Positions 10,330-21,512 of a stretch of 64,000 nt of DNA are shown one piece after another (position 1 is the first letter of the stretch; every line of letters starts with the position of its first letter). Source of the DNA: Saccharomycopsis crataegensis. Its lineage: Eukaryota; Ascomycota; Saccharomycetes; Ascoideales; Saccharomycopsidaceae. The DNA lies in the NCBI RefSeq assembly GCF_037102585.1, contig NW_027043838.1, positions 124,001 to 188,000 of the forward strand. Direction: 5' to 3'. The position numbers and the translations under genes are program-made. The notes beneath the pieces were generated by a model. That model worked only from the letters and a program-made list of their open reading frames with translations, was not told the origin of the DNA and did not search any database.

Positions 10330-10410
10330 GGGAAAAAAATCACAGTGTAAATAAGCGATAGATGGAGTGCAAGAACTTATACATTTTAGGAGAATAAATA
10401 TATAAAAATA

Positions 10411-12303
10411 ATGTTTGCAAAGGACCCAGGGGTAGGTTAGATTAATGTTTCAAAAAAAAAAAATGGAGAGGCTCAAAAGTACTAACTTTCTTATTTCCAG
10501 CTCAAAGCCCTTGCCAATATTAAATCATCTCAAAGAAGAAAGTTGGGTAATGATGTTGCGGAAACTTATCGTGTTGCAGAACCATTGAAGCCAGTATTGG
10601 CACCATCTTCGGTGAAACTGGCCACTTACAAAAGTCCACTAGGCCATTCAGGAACAATTTTCACTGATGAAGAATCAATACCTATATATTTCAAAACTAA
10701 GGATTCTGTGTTGATGCCGACAGTTTATACTTTATGGAGAGTTCCTGGTGTGTTGCCAGTTGTTTTGACCAACTCATATGTGATCAAGAAGATCGAAGGG
10801 GGGGCAAACTTGATGTTACCAGGTACCATCCCTCCTTTTGATCCGCGTTGTGTTGCGGGAAGCGTTGTTGGGATTGCTTCTTATGAAGAGCCTTTAGTAA
10901 TCATGGCGGTGGGGACATGCCAGTTGAATTTGACAGAACATACATCAGTGCAAGGGAAGTCAGGGATTGCTGTGAATGTTTTGCATTATTATGGTGATCA
11001 TTTGTCACATGTTAGTAAAAAAAATATTCGGCCACCAACTAATGAGGATCTTGAGCAGGTTGTTGAAAGTTTGAATAGTGTGGAGTCAGATGAGTCCCAA
11101 TTAGTTGAAGGAACTGAAAGTTTGGCTCTAGACGCACAGGTGGATAATGAAACTTCGGAAGAAGTACCAGAAAGTGATGCTACTGTTGATGATAATTCAA
11201 AAAAAGTGGAAGAGGACAATGAACTTTCAAACAATAAGCCAGAAGAAGTTGGTACTTTGAGTACCACAGATATTGATTATTTGTTCAAAAGAGCGTTCTT
11301 AATGACCTTATATCAGGAAGAAGTGAAGCCTCCAGTTAGTGCGACCACATTCGTTTCTAATTTTCTTCTAAAGAATCTCCCGTATGTTCCTTCTTCTTTG
11401 GAACATGTGGTTGTAATGAAGAAAACCTCTTGGAAGAAATCTGCCAAATTCTTTAAAGAGATGGAAAAGGCAAAATATTTAAAATTGAAGGGTAAAGATG
11501 ATAACTTAACAATCATTGAAGTAGTAAAACGATCTACTAATGAGGAAGTGAGAAATTTTGTTCCTCATAAAATCAAAAAACCAGGCAATAAAACACAAAA
11601 TACATCCACTCCTGCTGCCAGTGGCTCGGCGCCAGTCCAATCTAAGTCCACTAAAGGCAATAGCAAACTCAATATTATCATTCTTCACAAACCAAACTCC
11701 AAGTCTAGACCGTTTTTTGATAATCTTCAAGAAGATTTCAATCATTATTACTCACCTAAAGATCTTACAACCCTCATGAATGCCTACATTGCCAAAAACA
11801 AGTTGGTTAACCCAAAGAACAAAAAGATGATCATTCTTAACGATTTCTTGAATGACTTGATCAATGGCGGGAACCCCAACCTGCGAGCCCTTTCAAGAGA
11901 TAAAATCGTACCAGCATTCTTAAAATATTTCACGCAATGCTACAAAATTCTTCCAGGAAATGTCTCGTTGGATACTATCAATCTTGCAGATGAGCCGCCT
12001 ATTAAGGGAACGGTGCCGAAGATTCAAATTGTTTCAGAATACAAGTTAGGCCGCAAGATCATCACTAGAACGTCTAACTTTGAGAAATTTGGAGTGGTAA
12101 CCCCCGATGCCTTGGCACAGTATTTAAGGGTCAAGTGCTCAGGATCGACAACCATTGGTACATGTAAAGAAAACCCAAAACTTGCAGAGGTAACGGTTCA
12201 AGGACCTCATATTAAAATCGTCACGGAGTTTTTCATGGATAAAGGTATTAGTGCTAGTTATATTGAATCCACTGACAAAACAAAAAGTAATAAGAAGAGG
12301 TAG
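10411..12303 (+). CDS. TMA64: eIF2D/ligatin homologue Tma64, spliced
   Basis: Exon 1 is 10411-10431 (seven codons, MFAKDPG) and exon 2 is 10501-12303. The 69-nt intron starts GTAGGT, has a perfect TACTAAC at 10480-10486 and ends TTTCCAG. Splicing joins MFAKDPG to LKALANIKSSQRRKLG, the expected eIF2D N-terminus, giving 607 residues. A PUA-like domain lies at about 90-190, an acidic linker at about 210-265, a SWIB/MDM2-like region at about 395-480, and a C-terminal SUI1 domain at about 510-600 (KCSGSTTIGTC, then VQGPHI). Tma64 binds 40S ribosomes and, with Tma20/Tma22, removes deacylated tRNA and recycles post-termination 40S subunits. The unspliced frame has only a TTG near its start, which supports the intron. 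Confidence 0.93.
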
Positions 12304-13054
12304 AGTATCGAGTATACATTAATTTTCTTTATGCTCCCACTTTTTTTTTAAAACTTTTTCTATTTATTGTTCATCAATTGTTGTTGTTGGTTGGGTGTAA
12401 AAATAAACGATATCTAATGTGTCACACTCAAAACTTGGCTGCCGGCAGTGGTATGTAGTGTACAGTGAGCCGTAGGATCTTGCGCGCTATTGGTTACTCT
12501 ACCAGTGCAATTATTTGAAATATCTGGCTGTCATTTTTAATCAAACAACTAAATTTCCAGACGAATGATAACCATATGTTAGAGGGACACCAAAATAATA
12601 CGGATCATAATAAGAAATGGCTAGGAAACGGTCGCTTTTATCAGCTATGCCGTGGATATATGCCTCTATACAATGCATGTCTTTTCTTTTTTTGAGTTTT
12701 GCCGGTCAGCAGTTCAAGGCTACAAAAGGTGGTGTGGTCACAGTGTGGTGGTGCCCTTTGCCCTTTGCCCTTTGCCCTTTATCTTTCATGTCTGTGATCT
12801 CCGTATCTCTGTGCCTGTCTTTTTATCTATCTATCAATTTATCTACGTATCAGTATGCCTTACACCTCAATGTCACACGATTCATTGTGGCATCTTCGCA
12901 GGGCCTGTACCTTGCGATTTCTATCATTTGTAAGATACAACCCCCAGACATATATGTTCCTCTTTTCCCACATTAACAATTAGCCATTATTTTTTTTGAT
13001 TATGTCCATTCTACATGTTCTTAACATCAAATAAGAATATTATAATCAATAATC
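12304..13054. promoter_or_regulatory. Promoter region of the amino-acid permease
   Basis: This 750-bp gap contains four TTATC (GATAA on the other strand) cores at 12638, 12779, 12823 and 12839, plus a GATAA near 12566. Such clusters are the usual targets of GATA factors in nitrogen-regulated yeast permease promoters. A CCCTTTG unit is repeated in tandem about 3.9 times at 12754-12780. I saw no gene; the open frames across it lack coding character. Regulation is an inference. Confidence 0.45.
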
Positions 13055-14821
13055 ATGTCTGAAAAAAAAGCGAACTCAGATACAGAAATTGAACAAGAAG
13101 TCGGCCACACTTCTCCATACAGCGAACCATCCAAGGGTGGTGCCTTGCTCAACTTCTTTGACTCTTTTAAAAGAGATGAAAGTCAAAACCAGTTTGCCAA
13201 CATGGATGGTCTCACTGAAAAAGAAAAGATGGTTAAAAGAACCGCCAAATCACCACTTCAAAAGAACTTGAAAAACCGTCACTTGCAAATGATTGCCATT
13301 GGTGGTTCCATTGGTACCGGTTTGTTCGTTGGTTCTGGTACCAGTTTGCAGACTGGTGGGCCAGCTGGTATTTTGATTGCTTATAGTTTGATTGGTACTT
13401 TTATGTTCGTCACCGTGCAAGCTCTTGGTGAGTTGGCTGTCGCTTTCCCTGTCTCTGGTGCTTTCTCTGTCTATAACTCTCAGTTCATTTCTCCTGCTTG
13501 GGGTTTTGCTATGGCTTGGAATTATACTTTACAATGGTTGATCACTTTACCTTTTGAATTGGTTGTCGCCGGTATGGTTATTCAATACTGGAATGATCAA
13601 ATTAGTCCTGCGGCCTGGGTATGTATTTTCTGGGTTTTAATTGCTTTTATCAACATTTTTGGTGTCAAGGGTTATGGTGAAGCAGAATTCTGTTTTTCTA
13701 TCATCAAGGTCACCGCCGTGATTGGTTACATCATTCTCGGGATCATTTTGGTCTGTGGTGGTGGTCCAAATCATGAATACATTGGTGGTAGATACTGGCA
13801 AAAACACGGAAAGACCGAAATCGCCCAAGGTGCTTTCAACCACGGTTTCAAGGGTCTTTGTTCTGTCTTCGTCACTGCTGCTTTCGCCTTTGCCGGTACC
13901 GAATTGTGTGCCCTTGCTGCTGCAGAAACTTCTAACCCAAGAAAGGCTTTGCCAAAGGCCACCAAACAAGTTTTCTGGAGAATCACTTTGTTCTATGTCA
14001 TCTCTCTTACCCTCGTTGGCTTACTTGTTCCATACGGTGACAAGAGCTTAGGTGGTGCGAGTTACGACGCGAGAGCCTCCCCATTTGTCATTTCCATCAA
14101 AAACGCTGGTATTACAGCCTTACCATCTATCTTCAACGTCGTCATTTTAATCTCTGTGCTTTCTGTCGGTAACTCGTCCACATTTGGTTGCTCCAGAACT
14201 ATGGTGTCCATGGCCGAACAAGGTTTCGCCCCAAAAATTTTCGGATACATCGATAAGGCTGGTAGACCAATGGTCGCCACCGCTATCACTTTGGCCTTTG
14301 GTCTTTTGTGTTTCCTTGTTGCTTCTAGTAAGGAAGGTACTGTTTTCACCTGGATGTTGGCGATTTCCGGTTTGTCTTCCATCTTCACCTGGGCTTCTTC
14401 TTGCGCTTGTCACGTCGTGTTCAGAATGGCTTTGAAGGCCCAAGGTAGAAACACCGATGAATTGTCCTTCACTGCCCAAACTGGGGTATGGGGCTCTGTC
14501 TATGGTGTCCTTGGTTATTGTGCTGTCCTTGCCGCTCAATTCTGGGTTGCCGCTTGGCCATTTGAGTTATCTCCAACCGGAGCTGGACGTGCTAACGACT
14601 TTTTCCAAGCTTACTTGGCTGCCCCAATTGTCCTTTTTTTCTATTTCGTTTACATGCTCTGGAAAAGAGATTTCACCATCTTCAATGGTCTTAAGAACAT
14701 TGATTTGGATACTGGTAGAAAGGTCGTCGACATGGACTTGTTGAAGCAAGAAATTGCCGAAGAAAAGGCATATATTGCTACCAAGCCTTGGTGCTGGAGA
14801 CTCTACAATGCCTGGTGTTAG
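13055..14821 (+). CDS. General amino-acid permease (GAP1/AGP family)
   Basis: The 588-residue protein is a plasma-membrane amino acid/proton symporter of the yeast YAT (AAP) family. After a hydrophilic N-terminus of about 80 residues containing several Lys (potential ubiquitin sites), the first membrane helix carries IAIGGSIGTGLFVGSG, the family's substrate-backbone binding signature. The ETSNPRKALPKA motif follows helix 6, about twelve membrane segments can be counted, and the tail ends KPWCWRLYNAWC, close to the conserved GAP-type C-terminus. Codon use is strongly biased (many TTG, GGT, GCC), as in a highly expressed gene, and I found no CTG codon. Upstream GATAA cores fit nitrogen control. 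Substrate range cannot be decided. Confidence 0.93.
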   Translation: MSEKKANSDTEIEQEVGHTSPYSEPSKGGALLNFFDSFKRDESQNQFANMDGLTEKEKMVKRTAKSPLQKNLKNRHLQMIAIGGSIGTGLFVGSGTSLQTGGPAGILIAYSLIGTFMFVTVQALGELAVAFPVSGAFSVYNSQFISPAWGFAMAWNYTLQWLITLPFELVVAGMVIQYWNDQISPAAWVCIFWVLIAFINIFGVKGYGEAEFCFSIIKVTAVIGYIILGIILVCGGGPNHEYIGGRYWQKHGKTEIAQGAFNHGFKGLCSVFVTAAFAFAGTELCALAAAETSNPRKALPKATKQVFWRITLFYVISLTLVGLLVPYGDKSLGGASYDARASPFVISIKNAGITALPSIFNVVILISVLSVGNSSTFGCSRTMVSMAEQGFAPKIFGYIDKAGRPMVATAITLAFGLLCFLVASSKEGTVFTWMLAISGLSSIFTWASSCACHVVFRMALKAQGRNTDELSFTAQTGVWGSVYGVLGYCAVLAAQFWVAAWPFELSPTGAGRANDFFQAYLAAPIVLFFYFVYMLWKRDFTIFNGLKNIDLDTGRKVVDMDLLKQEIAEEKAYIATKPWCWRLYNAWC

Positions 14822-15662
14822 CTTGGCCCTATCTGTGCTCTTGGAATATTTCCCAGAAAAAAAAAAAAAGTGAATTTTTCTTGTTTTATTTTCTTTTTCT
14901 TGCTTCATTCTTTAGAATAGATTTCTTTCTTTGTTATTTATTTCTTTATTTTTGTTTTTGTTTTTCCTTGCATTTATTTCTGTTTTTTCTCCTATCTGAT
15001 ACCTACTTCATCATGGTTGTCTTTTTGGCTTTCACCGAAGTTTGACACTTGCAAATTGCCACAAATGATATTTATCTGCGTAAAGCATTGGTAATTTTTT
15101 TATTATAGCAACTTCTTTCATTGTTTATATATAATTAACCCTTTTATTATGAGGGAAACATGAAAAAAAAAATCACTCTTTATTTATTATTATTAATATA
15201 CTTACTTACCTTGTAACATGCATGATTAAGAGGTTGAGTCAGTTCTTCATCCTGCCATGATTTTCTAATCTTAAGCTCTGTACCCTATTGTCATCATCGT
15301 TTCCAATCAATAATTTCCAAAAATACTACCATGAAAGAAAATAAATGATCTATAAAGAAGCATGATTATTATCTGGGTATCCTACAAGCAGCAAAGATCA
15401 ATCCTCAATCTATAGCTGATAAAGGGATTACCCTCCATTTATGCATACCGACGTACCTGTGGTGTGAGTGAGACGAGGGTATATGCCGCCGACAGTCAAT
15501 TGAAAATCAGAAAATTCCAATAGTTACGTATGGGCAGCTCGGTTTGCATTTTCACTGGCATATTAGAGTATCTTTGATCCACTTGGTGTCATTTATCATT
15601 ATCATTGACCAGAGAACAAATCACATAGAACCTCAAAGAAAAAACTAAACTGACACAACGTC
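14822..15662. other. Intergenic region between the permease and SNL1
   Basis: About 840 bp holding the permease terminator (T-rich, 14880-15000) and the SNL1 promoter. Nothing else is recognisable. Confidence 0.5.
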
Positions 15663-16295
15663 ATGTCTCCAACGATCGCCAACCTCCAAACCCAGATCAT
15701 TGATTCGCTTCAGCATATCCATTCACAAGCCCAGGACAAAATAGTGCATAACGATATTCTTCAAAAGATACTTACTCCAGAACAACTTAACACATTCACC
15801 AGCCCGCCATATTTCATAGGGATGCTCGTGCTGCTCAGTTCGATAATCTATTGGTTATCGTCTTCAGGAAAATCTGATGCTACGAAGCGCGGCGGGAAAA
15901 AGAATAGTAAAAGCAAGAAAAAGGCCAAGAAGAACAAGAAGAGCAAGAAACCAGTGATAGTGGAAACTCCTGAACAAAAATTCTCCCGAGTGTTGCAGGG
16001 AATTTTGACAAAGGTGGAGACCGAACTTTCTGTTAAAGTTGATGAATTCGAGGATGCTTTGAAGAAATATAAAGAATCAAAGTGTGAAGCTGGCGAGCAA
16101 GACCCTAAGGCCAAAGATCAACTCAACTATTCTTATTTGTACTTAGAGGAAACCCTTTTGAAAGAGCTAATGAAGCTTGATGAGCTTGAGCATAATGGCG
16201 ATGAAGAGCTTAGGTTGCAGCGCAAAAAGGCAATTAACTATGTCCAAGGATTGCACAAGAAGATCGATTTATTGAAGAAGGAATACTTCGATTAA
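15663..16295 (+). CDS. SNL1: BAG-domain ER membrane protein Snl1
   Basis: The 210-residue product has the Snl1 layout: a short N-terminal lumenal segment, one membrane helix at about 49-67 (FIGMLVLLSSIIYWL), a very basic linker of Lys runs (about 75-97), and a C-terminal BAG domain of three helices (about 104-210). Snl1 is a tail-facing Hsp70 nucleotide-exchange factor at the ER and nuclear envelope, and its lysine-rich linker contacts ribosomes. The family is about 160-210 residues, so the gene looks complete. It converges with the LIM-RhoGAP gene. Identification rests on architecture plus BAG-like helices. Confidence 0.82.
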   Translation: MSPTIANLQTQIIDSLQHIHSQAQDKIVHNDILQKILTPEQLNTFTSPPYFIGMLVLLSSIIYWLSSSGKSDATKRGGKKNSKSKKKAKKNKKSKKPVIVETPEQKFSRVLQGILTKVETELSVKVDEFEDALKKYKESKCEAGEQDPKAKDQLNYSYLYLEETLLKELMKLDELEHNGDEELRLQRKKAINYVQGLHKKIDLLKKEYFD

Positions 16296-17198
16296 TTGCT
16301 TAAAAATGATCTGTTTGGAGACTTTATTGGATGAATGTATTTATAATTCTGGTGGACCATTATTGTGGCCAAAGGTTTTTCTGGCTCTTCTTCAGCAATG
16401 GTTGACAGAGACCTTGAAGATGACGTGTGTCTCAAGCACTAAGCTTTCAGCTACCACAAATATATTATTCCTTTAAACTATACTTGTAGGGTTGGCTAGT
16501 ACCCATAAATTTGGCAAAATCAACAAAATATTTTGACTTGATCAAGTATTCAAGATAAAAGACAAAAATGGACTCTGTTTCACTTGTGAATAAACAATAA
16601 TGACATTCAAAAAAAAAACACAAAAAACAAAAAAAAAACAAGACAAAATAAGCTAAAAACCATCCAAAATTTTTTCCAAGAAGTAATACGTATATCATAT
16701 CTATAACAAAACTTTTCAGTGAAGGAATACATATATAATAACTATAGTATAAAAGTATAGTAAAATTGAAAGCAAGAGAGTGAAGTAAACGCTATAAAGT
16801 AGTAGTAGAATTGAAGGGGATGGATAGATTGAAGAGAATGAGTAAACTGAAAATAAAGTAGAAGCAAAATTATAAAAAAAAAAAAAAAAAAATGAAAAAG
16901 ATCAAAATGAAAGCTAAACTTGTCAGGGGACAAGCACAGATGACTAAGGAACTAAACGATTAATGCTTCATGGATGAAGTAGGGAGGTAACTATAATAGC
17001 CAGCTAAATATTAAATTCTCGAAATTCAAGACAATATCAGCAAATTCTAGGTGAAAATAGCTTTGAAATTCTTTGAATAGAATATTTGGTTGATCGGAGA
17101 ATAGTAATGAGTTGGCAATAATGGATATATAATAAAAACGAGACGGAAACCAGCTAGCGCACCTAATTATAATTAAACCAAACTTTTGGCAGAATGAA
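16296..17198. other. Intergenic region between convergent SNL1 and LIM-RhoGAP genes
   Basis: About 900 bp, A-rich, with poly(A) tracts near 16608-16640 and 16873-16892. It contains only 3' ends, and I see no gene. Confidence 0.5.
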
Positions 17199-20100
17199 TC
17201 AAAATATTTGATGATAGTTACTTACTAAAAACTCTGTCACATCATTCTTGTTAACCATGTCAGCAATTTCTCTTTCTCCAGTCAAGTCTCTAACCAAACT
17301 TGGAGCAAACACAATAGCCAAATTATGCAAATTCATGAAGTTCAGGTCACTATACAGTGACACCAAATTTAAATGCTTTGTCACCATTTGCAAAGTAAAC
17401 ATATGCTGTTTCGGTAATTGGGCCATAATGCTTTTAAGTTTTTCAATTTTCTTATCATGGCGTTTAATCAAGGCACAAGCAATGTATTGGTCATAAAGCT
17501 CATAAAGAATAACCGGTTCTGGTAAACGGCGTAAATATCTTTTGAGAACGCTGCTAACCACGTTGATATCAACTCCCAAGATTTTTTCGATTTCTTCACT
17601 GTTGATATCAACATCGCTATTCATACCAAATTTTCCATTAATATCTTCAAATGCGACCTCTAATGCTTGGATTTGAGATGCACCACCAGATTTACGATAG
17701 ATACCCTCACTATAAAGCCCATGTTTTTCAATATGTTTAATGCAAATTACAACAAGCAATGGAATATCACGTTTCTCCAAAATGGCTCTTTCCACTAAGC
17801 TCAATACCGACGTATTGCCAATACCACTAGAACTAGTAGTTCCTGTATTAGGTGCTGTTATACCAGCTGAAAGAAGTGGGGATTTCAACCCTTCTAAGAG
17901 ACTGCTTCCAAGACCACCGCCATTGGAACTTGAGCCAGTCAAATTACCCTGGCTGGTCAGCGATGACATTGAGTTAGAAAATTTATCGAGGAAGGTGATT
18001 TTGTTATTAGCTCCTGAGGAATTACCATTAATCGCTCCAGAGTTATTAGAGATTGTATTAATATTAGGAGCACCGTTAACACGCTGTTTACTGTTCATTT
18101 GATTGAATGCTTCATCATCTAAATGTTGCAATACTGGAGCAGAAATCTTAATTTTTGCTCCACTTTTACCACCGTTACCACCAGCAGCACTGTAATCTTC
18201 ACTGTTGTCTTTCTGGAATTTTCCGAACCCTTTATGTTTGGATCTCCAGAAACGGGCTTTAACCTTTGGCTTGACGGCAGATTGCATCTCCACTGATTCA
18301 ATTTGCCCCTTCTCGACAACAATGGCAGTTGAGGTGCTGCTAAGCTTGCTTTGGTTGCCGTAATCACCATTGTGAGTATTTATATCATCTGTGGTTGGGG
18401 TGATAATTGAGGATGTGTATGGTTGCACGGAAAATGCAGGCGAACCCGTAGATATTGTGAGATTCGGTCTTCTGTTATTGAGTGAGTCTAAGTTGATATT
18501 ATTGGTATTGAGATTATCAATATTTGGGCTAGCAGAAGCATTGTTGATGCTTTCAATGCTGATTTCCGCTCCACCCCTTTTACTTTTGTGATTTCCGCCA
18601 TGGTGATGGTGTTGATGATAATGTGGTGAATGTTGGGCATGAGGGTGATTTTGTTGCAAAGGCATCTGGGAAGCGGAATTATAATAAGAGTCGCCATCAC
18701 TGCCACCTGTACCGATTGAATTCTCAGAAGCATTACGAGAATATGATTGATAAGGAGTACTATTAGTGTTATGATCATCAGCGTCGCCAGCTTTAACATT
18801 ATCATTAATGGCTCTGGTTTGTTCCAAAATCTTCCGTTCTTTTTCAATTTCAAATTTCAACTTTGACATCATTAATTGTAGTTCACCAACTTCACTGGTC
18901 AAGTCCGCCTTAGTGTTCAATAAGCTAGACAACTCATCCTTCAATGTGGAGACTTGAGAAGTCATACTAACTAATTCAGATCTCATACTACGAAGTTCTG
19001 CATCGTTCTGTGGGACAGAATTGGTGTTTGCGCTAGAACCTTTGATAGTTGAAGTGTCAGAAGAATAAGAGTTTAGAATATCCGAATTTGATCTCGAATG
19101 ACTTGTTTTGGATTTAGATCTGGAACGTTTTTCAGGGACATCGTACTCGCCATTGTTTTGATCTTTGGAAACACCATTGCCATTCACATTAGATATCGAT
19201 CTTCTATGACGATTAATACCGCTGAGCAAATTCTTAGGAGACTTAATTGACAAAGACCTTCCCAATTTCAAACCATTGCCAGATTTATTTTCCCCGGATC
19301 CCTCTAGACCATCGTTGTAATCGGTGCTGCTACTAAACTTGAATTTACTTTGTTTTGGAGTGCCACTTTCCGATGTCGACAATTGCTTCAAACTATCTGA
19401 ACTTTTCTTGATTTGCGATTTCAACTCTTGATCATTATGGTACGAAACTCTTCTCTTGTTATATGTCGCTTCTTGGTCAAGAATTTCTCCAAAAGAATTG
19501 TCAATGTTAAAGGTGGTATTCGACGTATCATGATCATTATCGTCATCATCCACATAAACAATTCTTCTGTTATTGGCAGCTCTACTGGAAATTGGTGGGC
19601 GATTATTACTGGACTGTTTGCCTCCAGTACCTGCCTGCGACATTGAATCATTCTTAGGAGGATCTGCTAGTTTGAAACTTGCATCTGGATCATTAGAGTT
19701 CGCTGTGGGGTTAGTTAATGAGCTGAAGGATTTGTCAGCATCGTTAGATATGTCGCCCTCAGTAGAAGGATCAAAAGTGACCGATTTCCGTTTCTTTGAA
19801 GTTTCATAAGAGGGAGTTCGCTCATAGTTTGGTTTTTTGGTTCTCAGATTATTGGAAAAAGATGGTTTAATACTAGGGTTGCTATTTGAAGCCAAGGAAT
19901 TGAGGGATTGAAACATGACATCGAGATCGTCACTTTCATTATCAGACATTGATTGATGTGTTCCCACTATTGGAGAAAGCCTAACATCAGCCTCTTCAGT
20001 TTCAAAAGGGCTATTGAAAGTACCGTTTGCATTTTGGGGGTTATACGCCTTTGAGCTACTCGATGCTTGGGGGGCTGCTGCTGCTGTTGCAGATGAAGTT

Positions 20101-20852
20101 GGGGGGATAGATGGCAACGATTTTTCAAAAATCGGGGTTGTGTTTCTAGACGAGTTGACTGACTGTGATTGGGAAGGTGTACCGCCACTATTTCTTTTTT
20201 GTTGTTGACGACGTATTCTTTCTCGTTCTCGTTTCTCGTGTTCTAGTCGCTTCTTCTTCAACAAAACTTTTTCATGGCAGTTCATACAATAAAGGCCACT
20301 GGAAGTCTTTGCGTATCGTAAATTATCAATTCTGTTTTTACAATGTTTGCAAACGAAGCAGTCGGCACAGTAAGGTTGATTGCCAGCAAGGATGGCAAGA
20401 TCCCCAATTTTCTTACCGCACACTTGGCAGTCATAAAAACAGTTCTCGCAAACCAATTCGCCGGTACCAACCACCAAGAAATCTGAGTTGATACCGAGCA
20501 AGTTTGTGCACTTTGAGCATCTAAAACAGTTAATATGCCAACGATCATCTCCCAACTCGTATGCGTGTCCTTCGAGGATCAATTTCCCACAATGTTTGCA
20601 AAGTCTGTCTTCTTCATCTTGGTCATCGTCATCGTCTTGTTCCTCGTCATAATCTTCATCTTCGGCCATCATTTGGGAATCCTCGTGATAACTGATTGCA
20701 TCTTGGATATTGATATGGTCGTGGCCGTGGTTGTGACGATCTAGATCATGGCCACTATCGTTGGCGTAGAAATCAGCGATGTTACCAGTAGAATACGAGT
20801 CACTGGCAGACAACTGCTGGGAATGGTAGTTGTTGGATACCAGAGTGGTCAT
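17199..20852 (-). CDS. LIM-domain Rho GTPase-activating protein (Rga1/Rga2 type)
   Basis: This 1217-residue protein combines two LIM zinc fingers at about 85-205 (CKHCGK, CENCFYDCQVCGK, CADCFVCKHCKN) with a C-terminal RhoGAP domain at about 1015-1217. The arginine finger appears in GIYRKSG, and the conserved helix in LRRLPEPVILYELY and NLAIVFAPSLVR. In yeast, Rga1/Rga2 switch off Cdc42 at bud and division sites. The middle is low complexity (Ser, Asn) with a coiled coil at about 625-680. The open frame extends 8 codons to a TTG, so I chose the ATG at 20852. A GTAAGT near the 3' end lies inside codons for the usual RhoGAP ending (EFLVSNYHQIF) and is probably not a splice site. Confidence 0.92.
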   Translation of the reverse strand: MTTLVSNNYHSQQLSASDSYSTGNIADFYANDSGHDLDRHNHGHDHINIQDAISYHEDSQMMAEDEDYDEEQDDDDDQDEEDRLCKHCGKLILEGHAYELGDDRWHINCFRCSKCTNLLGINSDFLVVGTGELVCENCFYDCQVCGKKIGDLAILAGNQPYCADCFVCKHCKNRIDNLRYAKTSSGLYCMNCHEKVLLKKKRLEHEKRERERIRRQQQKRNSGGTPSQSQSVNSSRNTTPIFEKSLPSIPPTSSATAAAAPQASSSSKAYNPQNANGTFNSPFETEEADVRLSPIVGTHQSMSDNESDDLDVMFQSLNSLASNSNPSIKPSFSNNLRTKKPNYERTPSYETSKKRKSVTFDPSTEGDISNDADKSFSSLTNPTANSNDPDASFKLADPPKNDSMSQAGTGGKQSSNNRPPISSRAANNRRIVYVDDDDNDHDTSNTTFNIDNSFGEILDQEATYNKRRVSYHNDQELKSQIKKSSDSLKQLSTSESGTPKQSKFKFSSSTDYNDGLEGSGENKSGNGLKLGRSLSIKSPKNLLSGINRHRRSISNVNGNGVSKDQNNGEYDVPEKRSRSKSKTSHSRSNSDILNSYSSDTSTIKGSSANTNSVPQNDAELRSMRSELVSMTSQVSTLKDELSSLLNTKADLTSEVGELQLMMSKLKFEIEKERKILEQTRAINDNVKAGDADDHNTNSTPYQSYSRNASENSIGTGGSDGDSYYNSASQMPLQQNHPHAQHSPHYHQHHHHGGNHKSKRGGAEISIESINNASASPNIDNLNTNNINLDSLNNRRPNLTISTGSPAFSVQPYTSSIITPTTDDINTHNGDYGNQSKLSSTSTAIVVEKGQIESVEMQSAVKPKVKARFWRSKHKGFGKFQKDNSEDYSAAGGNGGKSGAKIKISAPVLQHLDDEAFNQMNSKQRVNGAPNINTISNNSGAINGNSSGANNKITFLDKFSNSMSSLTSQGNLTGSSSNGGGLGSSLLEGLKSPLLSAGITAPNTGTTSSSGIGNTSVLSLVERAILEKRDIPLLVVICIKHIEKHGLYSEGIYRKSGGASQIQALEVAFEDINGKFGMNSDVDINSEEIEKILGVDINVVSSVLKRYLRRLPEPVILYELYDQYIACALIKRHDKKIEKLKSIMAQLPKQHMFTLQMVTKHLNLVSLYSDLNFMNLHNLAIVFAPSLVRDLTGEREIADMVNKNDVTEFLVSNYHQIF

Positions 20853-21512
20853 TTTGTACGGGTAATATTGAGCCAAGCAAACACACCGTCCAGTAGGTGA
20901 AGCAATAAACTAATCGCAGTGATGTTTTTGTTGTGGTGGTGATAGGCTATACCCGACACTGTTTAGAAACAATCTCTGAAACACCAAAGGAGAATCTTCA
21001 ACAAAAACGAAAAAAGTAAAAAAAAGAAAAAAAAAAAAAAGAAAATACAAGAAGTCAGCAAAACGGAGGGATGATGGGAAGGAATGTAGACAAACAAATA
21101 ATGATGGTGGGGCAGTATGTTTGTTGTAGGATGTTGGATAATATCACTAATATTATATTGTAGCAACTAGTTTGACCACGATGCAAAATGGTGATTTTTT
21201 CTAATTTTTTTTTTTTTTTTTTTCTTTTTTTTTTTTGTTGCGGTTGTTTTAGGTTGTTTTTCTCAGGAATGATAGCCAGAAACGATAAGAATCGTCGATA
21301 TTCTGCAATGCTGATTATGATAATAATTAGATACGATAAAAATAATAATATACGATAACAAATAATAATAATATAATGATAATGATAATAATATATGGTA
21401 CAGAGTATAATAATAATAATACAATAGAATAGAACAGAATATAACAACTGATTGATCAGCAGTACATTAGATTGTAACAATCCAGAACTAACAATGATAT
21501 CCACCATTCCTT
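20853..21512. promoter_or_regulatory. Promoter of the LIM-RhoGAP gene; Reb1-like motif in its leader
   Basis: The gap lies between the LIM-RhoGAP start and the end of the Mago gene. CGGGTAA (20859-20865) sits seven bases before the RhoGAP ATG, and a 43-base T-rich tract lies at 21190-21240. TAA/ATA repeats follow at 21340-21420. I saw no gene. Confidence 0.45.

Noticed and set aside
17199-17240. GTAAGT near the end of the LIM-RhoGAP gene as a 5' splice site
   Set aside because: Reading straight through gives the usual RhoGAP ending EFLVSNYHQIF and a stop, so no intron is needed.
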